Below, piece by piece: positions 47,801-59,800 of a DNA stretch of 64,000 bases (its first letter is position 1; every line of letters starts with the position of its first letter). A model generated the notes under the pieces. That model saw only the letters and a list, made by a program, of their open reading frames with translations. It searched no databases and had not been told where the DNA came from. The translations under genes were made by a program, and so were the position numbers. Source of the DNA: Apostichopus japonicus (lineage: Eukaryota; Echinodermata; Holothuroidea; Aspidochirotida; Stichopodidae); the NCBI RefSeq assembly GCF_037975245.1, contig NC_092568.1, positions 7,235,501 through 7,299,500 of the forward strand. The letters are read 5' to 3'.

Positions 47801-50800
47801 CAGATGCTGCAAAATTATTCACACTGAATTATGAAATAACAGTTCTCCCTAAAACAACCTTTATATTTGTGAACAGACCATTACCAGCACCTTACACACA
47901 GAGGTTACTTTCACTTATAATTGGTTAAATGTCTCCTTTAAAATGATAAATAATCATTCTCTGTTATTTTCTCTTCAGGAACCTTCGAGCTAGAGGACCT
48001 ACAGAGCAGTGGTTAGGAAGTGTTGAGTCGGCCATGTTTGACACTGTCAAGAGGTAAAAACATGAAAAGGAGGAAAAAACATCCTTTTAATATCATTAAT
48101 ATGCTAAGCATAGAATTTAAGTAAATGTCTTTCACGAGTAAAGAGTTCTCGTGTTTCTATAAACATGGGGACACATTATCTTGGTGCAATTGTGCTACGT
48201 AGGACCTAAGGATTATGCTCTAATGTTGTCGATATTTGTCATTTATCATATGGCAACAGTGATTTTTTCACTAGGTTACTCCATTATAAGACACTTCATC
48301 AGCTTGTCTGTCCAGGTTTACGTATCAGACATTAGAAAGCAAAAATTATGAATTTTAAAGTGTATTGTGGTACTTAATTGATGTTCCCTTTGCCTTGAAA
48401 TTTCAATGTCATTCATGTTAAATTTGTTAAAAATCTCGACCAAAACTTTGCCGGAACCAAAGTTGGTTGTTGAAATGTAATCTATTTCTTATCCAAAATA
48501 GAACAGTCTACAATTTGTCAGAAAAGGTTAATTATTCCAGATTGATGAAGCTGGGTTTGCTCTTTGACTAATCTTTTCCCCTCTAAGATGTTAAGCTAGT
48601 ATGGTACCCATTGTTATCCTTACATCTCATTTTGTTTTAACTTCCAGACACATAGAGTCACTCAGTGAAAACAAAGATATTAAAAGACCTTGGAAGAAAA
48701 AAGAGTAAAGAATTAAAAATGCTCTTTTACTTTTTTACTCTGCTTTTGCAAATTCATCCATTTTGAGATGCTGAATGAAGCATGCTTTATCATGCTTAGT
48801 TTATAGTTTGGTTTTTATTGAAATATATTAATTTGCATTTATGCTAAGCAACTTGATATCTCTCTTGTTTTGCACTTTTAAGGCAATTTGATTTTACTTA
48901 TTTGAAATTAATTTTGCTGACAAAGCCCCTCATGTGTAACAAGAGAGAAAAAATATCTGAAGATGTCTGTTTTTATTGTCTGATTTACCTCTACCAGAAC
49001 TTACTCTCAAATTACCAGAGAGAAGATAAACTTTCATCGCATTTTAAAGACTTCTTACAACCCTGTTTGCTAGTAGGAACCCCTTGTTTTGTTTTTTCTC
49101 CTTATTCATCACTCAACAGTGTAGTGGTTGAAAGCACACAAATTCACCAAAAGAATAGAGATCTCTATATTGTAGAATGCTTTATAATCTGTGCTTTCAC
49201 AATTTTGGGACTTTAATCTGTCTTTTTGGACAGATTTGATAAATCATCTTAATTTGAGACTTTTGGGAATTTTAATCAGTATAAGGATCATACTGATATT
49301 TTTGTGTGTGTATATTCAATTTCTTCTTCTACTGTTTCTGTATTTTTTTATTCTCTTTCATCTGGTGGGGGATTGTGTTGGGAGGGGTTTGGAAAGGGGG
49401 GTGGGCAGTACGAGGTGACAGTTGAAGTTTTCATTTACATGATGCTATTCCTACATGTTTTGTTTATTGCACATTGCCCTGTGTTTGATTAAACCTTGTT
49501 GATTAACCTTAAAATTGTTTTACACTTCATTCAGTTTGCTCTTGAATTTGAGTTCTTGCTATTTTTTTTTTCATGATATTTTAATTGATATATACACTTT
49601 AAACCTGTTTCCTGCATTGCCCAACAGCATAATTTCTGTGCTATTAGAAATAAACAGCATGATTTCCGTGCTATCAGAAATACTTAAAATAATATTTTAC
49701 AAAGAAATTGTGTGTATGCATTTTTCAAACCATCTTAGATGACGGTTAGCTCTCACTGAATAGCTAACCTGTCAAAAAATGTTCTTTTTCTTCCTTGTAC
49801 GTTTCGTTATAATTTGATTTTAAATTCATTAATTGTCAGAATATTAAGGCAGCTTGATCCACTGCATTTTGTCACTTCAGCATTTACAAATGAATCTAGA
49901 ATTTTGTCAATTTATTTTGATGACATGTAACATATATAAATGGAATAAACAAAACAGTATAACTACATTTATTCATAATATTAAATGAATCTTTTGTCAT
50001 CCAGGAACCTCAAGGAAGCTGTCCACAAATGGGGTCGAGACTTGGAAGATTGGGTCCTGACACACCCCGGACAGGTGGTTCTCACAGTGGTGAGTACCTG
50101 TTTTCTTGTGATACGATAATGTAGGGTCATTTATTTATGCCTGCCTGAGCTGTTTTCTAAAAGATCCTGCGGTAAATCCAAAATCTGCTTGAAAAAAATG
50201 GATGAAAATTAAACAATTTTCTTGTTTCTATATCCCCTTTAGTCATGATGGTATTTTTTTTTATCCCAATTTTACTCCTACAAATGTTGTTTCTACATAC
50301 AAGAGAAATTTGTAAGAAAAATGAAGAATTATGATTAAATTTTTATCTGTCATTTTACATTTCTTCACATCCCTCTATTACAGGTCCAGATCATGTTCAA
50401 TAGAGAAGTTGCTGCTGCTCTGGAGTCTTCCTCTTCTCACACAGAGCTGATCAATGCCAGAGATCGCCTGATTGGTAGGCTCAACACTCTGGCAGGGTTG
50501 GTGGGTCGTCCCATGAGTCATTTCCACCGGAAGAGTCTAGAGGCGTTGATGACCATCGTGGTTCATGCACGGGATATAATCAATAATCTCATTGACGTCA
50601 AGACCAGCCATATAGATGACTTTGAATGGACGAGGTAAGCACTAGATAATAAAGGTTATCTGATGGTTTAATATAGCTGGTGATGCAGGCTTAATGTAGA
50701 TAGTGCAGCTTAATGTAGGTTTATGTACGTAAATGTTGCTTAATGTAGGTAATGTAGGCTTAATGTAGGTTATGTAGGCTTAACGTAGGTAAAATATGGC

Positions 50801-53800
50801 TAAATGTAGGTAATGTAGGCTTAATGTAGGTTATGTAGGCTTAATGTATGTAATGCAGCATAATCTAGCTTTATGTAGGTAAATGTGGCTTAATGTAGGT
50901 AAATGTGGCTTATTGTAGATCATGTAGCTGGTAATGTAGGCTTAATGTAGGTAATATAGACTTTATGCAGGTAATTTGATAGAGTAATGTCGCTAGTTAG
51001 TTAAATTGATATATAGCCAGTTACTAGGTAGATTGATCTAGCTAATGTGTATGTTAATTACAGTAGCTAGCTTAAATTGTAGATTGTCTGTGATAGCCTT
51101 GTAGATGAAATGTGATCTCATATCATGATGATTTGAAGGAAACATGCATAGCTTCCCTTGTTTTGTATATAATAATAATTATAATGCATTTCTTTGTGGT
51201 TCATGTTGTACTCAAGCATTCACTAGCACAAAACATTCTGAGTAATATTTTGGAAGTTGAAAAAATTTAAGAAATGTGTCAGTTGCATTATTTGACCTTA
51301 TTTTAACTTGCTTATTTGTTGCAGAAAATGCCAAAAATCTGCAAGAAAATAGACCTCATCAATCGATGCGATTGTAGGGTACCTCAGCTATCAGCACTCA
51401 AAGAGACAATGTAGTTGATAGCATAAAGTTTCACTTTTTTGCACGTTTATTATAGAATGCATAAACACCTGTCCAAATATTGTATTGTCCAATTCATCTT
51501 CTCACTATTAATCGGATGAATTTTTTTGTTTCCTCATTCCAGACAATTAAGATACCAATGGGACGAGCAGCACAATACATGCATTGTTCTCCAGGCCAAT
51601 GCGTCCTTCTCCTACGGTTACGAGTATCTTGGATGCTCCCCTAGACTGGTCATTACGCCACTGACCGATCGCTGTTACTTGACCTTGACAGGCGCCCTCA
51701 ACCTTCATCTGGGAGGATCACCGGCTGGTCCGGCGGGTACCGGTAAAACAGAGACGGTTAAAGACCTAGCCAAAGCTGTCGGTAAACTCTGCCTTGTCTT
51801 CAACTGCTCAGAGGGACTTGATTTTAAGGTGAATAGTACTCACACAAAGCAATGAACAGTCTCCCTTTAAGGCTACGTAGCAAACATGGCTGGAGTAGTT
51901 TCTTTTCTAAATGTTTAAAATATGTATGTTGTAAATGTCATGTATACAGATCCTGTCTTTCGATCAACCTTTGTGATTAGATGTCTCTTTTAAATCTTAT
52001 TTAGAGCAATTATTCTCTCTTTTGGCGAGCGTTGTCTTGATGTTCTAGTTTACAAGGAGTTTACATATACAAACTGTCAAAGCATACTGCACCCTTAAAC
52101 CAGCCTTTCTGAGTTTGGTTGGAAATTGTTTCCAAGCATATTAGTATTTTATGGAAAATAATATTGCAATCAATCAAACTAAGATATCCTTCTTGATTTT
52201 TTTTATATAGTAGTATCAAATATATGTGAAAGCTAATTTCATTTTTTTTTCTTTTTCTTTTTTTTCTTTGCTTCACTATTTGTAATGAAACTTGACAAAA
52301 CAAACTAATGGGTTACTTCGTTGATTGGATTTTACTATAATATGAGCATTTAAATATTGATCACTTTCAGCTCAAATAAGCTGCATTTAATTTGTTAAAA
52401 TTTATTTCTTTGTATGTTGTAACATTGCTCACTTTTGATAAGGGATAGATAAGAAAATGCCTTTTGATATCCTTCTTGGAACTATTCATACAAAGATGTC
52501 ATTTTACACAAAAGTTATTTCTCAATAAAGTAAGTTGCATTGAATGTGTTATTTGTTTTCTTACCAAATAAAATATTTTGAATATAAGAATTCTTTGGAC
52601 TCCAGGATGTCTTAATTGAAATCAATGCAACGTATTAATTAATTAATCAATCAATCATTCTTTACATGGACAGATGATGGGCAAGTTCTTCTCTGGGTTA
52701 GCTCAGTCTGGTAGCTGGTGCTGTTTTGATGAATTCAACCGAATCGACGTAGAAGTCCTATCCGTGGTGGCCCAACAGCTTCATAGCATCAAGACGGCTA
52801 AAGATTCCAACGCTCTTAGATTCATGTTTGAGGGTCGGGATATCCGCCTCAACTACACTTGCGGTATCTTCGTCACTATGAACCCTGGGTGGGCATTGCT
52901 TATATTCTTTCTTACAAATGGCCATTCAACTTTGTCACTATGAATCCTGGCTGGGGATTGATTATATTCTTCCTGATAAATGGCCATTAAAACTTTGTCA
53001 CTATGAATCCTTGGTGGGCATTGCTTATATTCTTTCTTATTAATGGCCATTCAAATTCCTATCAGTGTTCAGTAAGAATATAGTGACATATTAAAGCCTA
53101 ATTAATACAATTAATACTTGTCATGTATTTCATTGCATTTCTTTAATGACTACCGTCCATGAAACTGTTTTGGATTGAAATTTACTTTTAATTAAATTAA
53201 AATAAAAAGGGAAATAAAACCAATGTTAACGAATAAAACATATTCTAACATAAAAGTGCAATCAAAGATCACATCTTATAATCTGTTTTGTCAGGAAGCT
53301 GGAGATTCTTAAATTGATAATTTGAAAGCATTTTTCATTCTATTCTCTCTTCCACATATATATAGATATGCCGGCCGGGTAGAGCTCCCCGATAACCTGA
53401 AGTCACTGTTCCGTCAGGTGGCCATGATGGTTCCCGACTATGCTCTGATCGCTGAGATCATGTTATTCTCGGAAGGTTTCACCTCAGCCAAGTCACTCTC
53501 AAATAAAATAGTCAACCTCTATCAACTCGCCAGCAAACAGCTCTCTCAACAAGTGAGTATTAAGAAACCACAGCAATGGAGGAAAAGTATATTCTACTTC
53601 ATATTTTCATATTTTGACTGTTCAAATTAATAAATGTCTACTTACTTCAACCAATCAAGGTTTAGTAACTGAAGAGTCCGGTGTAAAACCTATTCATTTG
53701 TTGTGGAGATTTTGTATTTTCATTAACAATCAAATAAATGAGAACAACAAATAATCAAATTAATGAGCATAATAAAATCATCAAATTAATGAGAATAATA

Positions 53801-56800
53801 AAATCGTCAAACTAACGAGAAAGCATCAACAATCTCATTCAATTTGCAACTACCAGACTGATCTTGGCAATACATTTGTAGCTAACTATACAAATCACAG
53901 AGCTTGGTTTACTGCCCATGAATTCTTTTCTCCGAAATTTGAAACTTGTTCTACTTTTTTTCGTTCTCCTCCTATATTGTTTGAATTTGAAAGGATCATT
54001 ATGACTTTGGCATGAGAGCTATCAAATCAGTGCTAGTCATGGCTGGACAGAGGAAGAGGCAGCAACAAATGCAGTAAGTATCAGGGAAAATGTCTGCTTT
54101 TGAGAAATCATATTATTTGATAAAAACTATAATGGTAAATACAACTTTATAAACAAGAATTAAAGACAATGAAAAAGACTGTTCTCTGTTCTGTGTGAAG
54201 TAAGATACAGCTAGTGATGTCTGATGTAAGATACAGAGCTATTGAGAGATTGATGTGAATTCTGTATATTGAGCTGAGCTCGAAAATTCCTGCAGTTGCG
54301 ATGGAAGCAATAGAAATAAGCAATCAACCACTTCTACATCTTTATAAATGTAACATTGTTTGGAATATATATTTTGAATAGCAGGATCATTTCCATGTGA
54401 ATAAAATGTAGTAATTTTTGCGAGGGTTTTTTGTTGTGATATTTTAGTTTATACACAGAAATGAGGTTTGAGCATTGAGATTGATCAAGTGCATGTCCTG
54501 TTAGAGTATGGACCCTTACCAGAACACTTTTTCAAACATATTGTTAATTAGAGAAAGATTAATGTGATTTAATTTGGACCCTGGTTGGTGTCATCATTTC
54601 CTCCTCTTACATACCATGTAGAGAAAACTGACAATTAGACTTGTTTTGTAGTCAGTATAATCGTTTGCTTATCGTTTAATCTGCCATCTTTTTTTCAGGA
54701 ATGACACCCCAGCAACCCTAACCTCAGAGCAAGAGGCCTTTATTCTTATCCATGCTCTCAAGGATGCAAATATTCCAAAGTTCCTAGCAGAAGATGTTCC
54801 TCTCTTTGAAAGCATTCTAGCAGATCTCTTCCCAGGTGTTTCTCCACCTGCTCCTAATCTTGGCACCTTAGAGGTAGGCATGCACAGTTGTTGAAGGTGA
54901 TGCTTTGTTTATTAAGGCGTATTCTGGTCTAAACTAAAATGCTTCCTGTAATGAACACACATCTTTAAAGAGATACTGATATTTATGAATATTCAGGTTT
55001 GAAAGGAGATACTCCCATTTATACATATTCAGTTATAAAAGCATATTCCCAGTTGAGACAAGTTTTCATATACTGTAAATTCATATAATGTTTCAAAGCT
55101 CTTGTGGTGACATTGTGAGCAGTAAACATATCCTGTTTCTATCAGATAAAGGTAAAGAACTTTTCATCATGATATATGAGGAGAGTGTACAGTGATATTA
55201 GCTGCACCCAGTTGGGACAAATTTTTTCCATACTGTAGTGTTATGTCCAGCTTCAGAGCACTCGTATTGTCAGTACGAGCAGTATGAATATCATGTTTCT
55301 ATCAGATCAAGGCTAGGAACTGTTTGTATACTGTCAATACCAGTGCTTTAATAGCATGATATTGGAGTACAGTGTAGAGAGGTATTAGCATTAGGAAATT
55401 GTCCCAACTGGATGTTAGCTGAGGAGAATTAATGAATATTTAGTTTTAGAAGGAGAGACTTCCAGCAATGAATATTCATGTTTTAGCAGGAAAATGATAC
55501 TTTTTAAAAGTAGAATGTAGATTGAATAGTTTGTAAGTTTGTATTAAAGTGACTTCCTAGGAGTGACATCTGTTCTAGAAACATTTCAACAGACTGACCT
55601 TATAATGAATGCTGAGTATTAGTGTGGAAAGAGAAGAAACCAAACTTGATAAGTCTCTCTGAACACAATGTAAAACCTGATTAGAAGTAAATCATTGCCA
55701 ACGTTTTGTAAGATTCTACTTAATATTATGTTTGCCTTTCTTGCCATAATTTTGTATTTAATATTCATCTTTTTCACAGAAAGCTATCTCTATGGCTGTG
55801 AGAGATATGAACCTCCAACATTGGCCTAAACAACTTGAGCAAGTCAAACAGCTTCACAGTCAACTATTGGTCAGACACGGATGTATGTTGGTCGGTCCAT
55901 CAGGTGGCGGTAAAACCACAGTCAGAAATATCCTACAGAAGGCTCTAGCCCTGCTGCCGACCCTTCACCTCCAAGTAGGAGAGAATAGAAACTCTGTCAT
56001 TGTGAGTCCAAACCTCTCTGATATGTTTTAGTATGTCTTGGTAGGATAAACTGTCATTACAATCTTCCCTGCCTATAGCAAATACCACCCAAGTCCCATG
56101 TTTTTGGCCATACACAGGGGAGATTGAATATCTGCCCAAGTTGTTAAATGCTAGCCATATTGAACGCTACTCTGCACAAATTAATGATTAAACATACAGT
56201 GCATTATTTCAGTGGTCAGGCCAAATTTGTCTTCACACAGGAAAGTAGTGCTGGCCATGAGAGCACTTGTGTTTACAATCATACAGGTGGCTGGTCAATT
56301 AAGTAGGTGCACTCAAGCATGAATCCTAATAACAGTTTCTTGGGGTAGTTTATGCTATCAAGTAACAAATTATAAACTCGAGTGAATTTTGAGGTGGACA
56401 GTTTTTCTATAGGCAGTCCTGACCGTCATGGTTACTGGGGTCAAAGGAGGTGCGTGTCTTTGATTAATATAGGTCAGGGAAAGTGATACATACACAAGCA
56501 CACATGTTGTTTGTGTACACTGATGTAACAAGTCATGACTTGAGTTACTTAAGTTCAAAGCAAAGTTCAAAAGTGAATCTAACAAGAACATTTCCCCCCA
56601 TGTCGAGATAATACACTGTGACTTGAGTCTATGACTTGTCATGAGTCTTGCAAATTTACTGGCAATGACTCTAACTATTGAAAGAAAGTGACACATTGAG
56701 GTATACAGTGGGAAAGATTTGTTTCAAGAGGTCATCAGTATTGACCTCAAATATGCTAGAAAGTCAAATACTGGTCACACTTGTTCAAACTTCATTACTA

Positions 56801-59800
56801 CTTTATTCCTTGAATATTACCTAAAACTGAAATACTCTCCTATTTTCTTGTTTAATCACTTCTTTTAGAAATCTTTTGGCAAGAAGGGTAAAGTGGACAC
56901 ATTCTCCATTAATCCCAAATGTGTCAAGATAGGCGAACTATACGGCCAGACTGATCCAAACACTCTAGAGTGGACGGATGGACTGTTGGCATCCGCCATT
57001 CGTAGATTCTCCAGAGAGAGTTCTCACAGTTTCCATGGCGACGATGCCGGTGATAAATCGGTCACAGGTGACGTTTCCATCGGCACTCGTACCCCGAGAG
57101 GGTACGATGAAGGCAGATCGGAGGTGTGTGAAAGTTTCATTCAGTATTGCCATTCCTCCTCTTGAAAACAAAAATCAGGGTTTTAAAGTGATTTGAAAGA
57201 ATACTTCTATGAAGTCATGCACAATTATGACAGACAACCAAAAGGAAACACATTCTGTGTTTCAAATGACAGAAATTTTGGCAAAGTAGTTCAAACATTC
57301 AGCCAAGACATCATACAGTAAGTTACATTTCCTGTTAATGTTTGGGGACCCAAAAAGATATAGAAAGTTATATTGTTTCCCAAATGTTATCACACTAAGG
57401 ATCCAGGAAGTACTAAAACAAGAAAAAAAAGTTTTTAGATCTTATGAATGATGAAGAAAAGTGCCATGTCATTTTTAATGTGAAGTAAACTCCTGTATCC
57501 TGCATTTTATTTTTGCATTTTGCATTTATTAACAAAAGCATTTGTTTTTTATGTTTTCTCCCTATAATTATGTCATTCCTTAAGATACAATTTTTTCATG
57601 TACTTGTTAAGTTAAATTCTTGCATGCCATCGAGTCTCATATTTATAACTCTAACAAGAGCATGTTTTTATTAGCGTCAGTATTCGACTGCGTGGAATCT
57701 AGAATAGAGTTAGCAAACGTTGTTCATCATCATGTTCAACTTGAAATTTTAACGAAAGCAATATTTATAAACTTTAAACAAATAAAGGTATTTTTTATTC
57801 ATGCATAGAGTTGTTTTGTACCTCATCATCATCATTCTAAATTGAAGTGACCAAAAGATTTCTTCTTAGTATCCTTACATTTTCATAAATTATGAATATT
57901 CATATCACCTAGGTAACAAGCCCAAGAAGTTCCTCCAGGGGGCCTTCCCCTCAACAGAGATCGCAGACAGATTATTCAAACACGGCAGCCTCAGAAGCCG
58001 GTACCTCGGACGTCTCTCGCATCACTCAAAACCAGAATACCGAGACTCCGCAGGACTGGCATTGGTTGGTACTGGACGGTCCTGTAGATACCCTCTGGGT
58101 GGAAAACCTCAACACAACCTTGGATGATAGCAAACTGCTCTGTTTAGCTAACGGTGAACGGATCACCCTGACGACAGGAATGAGATTAATATTTGAGGTG
58201 GATAATCTCTCCCAGGCCAGCCCTGCTACCATCAGTAGATGTGCCATGGTCTATCTGGTAATGCCTTACAATTCTTTTCTTCTTGTTTTCTTTTTGTTCT
58301 TTTTTTTATGTTTTTGCTCAAGATATTAATATTCTAGAATTGCTGATCATTAATTTCCAAAAGTACTCTCCTGAGATTGCTAATAAATAATTATTATGAT
58401 TATAATGATTATTATTTGTTGGGATTTCAGACTATCAGTAAAGAACTTGTTTATCTGTTTGCTTTCGTTCCTTTGGCACAAATAGTTGCTGTCTGTCTGT
58501 CGTTGGGAGGGGTGTCCCATACCCTATCAGAAATACTTGTATTGGTAAGGGAGCCTAGATGCAAAATGATGATATCTTTTCTGTCATTTGAAATGCATTT
58601 GTGTAGCACTACAACTACATTTCGGTCATATGAACAGGGATGTGCAAAGTTGACCATAGATAAGTTTTTTTTTCTTTGTATTGGGACAAAAATGATGACA
58701 TATTAAGAAAAAATAACATATATAGGAGATTTCTGGAAAAGTTATCATGCGAGAAATGAGAAACTGTGATTAAAATTTCTGATACATTTGTTTCTTTCAA
58801 TGAAATTATTATGAAATATCATCTTCCGTATAGTAAAACTGACTGATGTCATTTACTTCTTCTATTTTTTTTAACAGGACCCAGTAGATCTTGGTTGGAG
58901 ACCATTTGTCAAGACTTGGGTCATGAAACTTTCAAAAGAGGTCATTATGAAATCAACTTATTTTTTTGGTTCTTTTCAGAATACATTCAGACTTCAAATA
59001 GTTTACTATGTTTAAAAGGAGTTGGTTCATGTTTCCTGCCATGCATTAAATATTAACAATAAAAGTTTCAGTTTTTTTTTTGTTCCTTTTATCTCAAGAC
59101 AGATGTTTTACCATTTTAGAAATAGACTCAGTTGTTTCAGTCTAGTTTGGAAGGAACCTCATTATTATTAATTGTGGAAACCAATTTTTATTTCTGGTCT
59201 TAACCACTCATTCTTCACTACAGTTTGCTTTACATTTCTCATATATTATGTACATCATTCTTGTATCTGTGCGCACATATAAAACATTTGCATTATTAGT
59301 CTCAGCTAGAGGTGAACAGTTTTCCTTCTCTCGTCACTATCTGATGACAATTGCAGATACCAGACAATGGAAAACAGCATCTATTGGCTCTGTTCGAGAA
59401 GAGCATCGATAAAGGACTGGAGTTTATACAACAACACAACCGATATAAACACCTTCCTGTGACCGATCTCAGTCTCGTTGCGACCCTGTGCTATCTGCTC
59501 TCCGCCTTTCTGGATTTCCTCGGCAAGAACGGGGGTTTTGGCAAACACGGTGAGTTGTGACTAAAATAGAAATATTCAGACAATGGAAACATGGTGTAAT
59601 TGAGCTTCAAAGTTTGTTCATAGAGAGCTTTTTCAAGTAGATACAGAACTGACTTCCATCCTCAAACACATTGATGAGATATAACCTGTGTGCTATCGCT
59701 ACTTCAAAGTTGTTCATGGAAGGCCTCTTCAAATAGATACAGAACTGAGTCCCATATTCAAACACATTGATGAGATATAACCTGTGTGCTATCGCTACTT

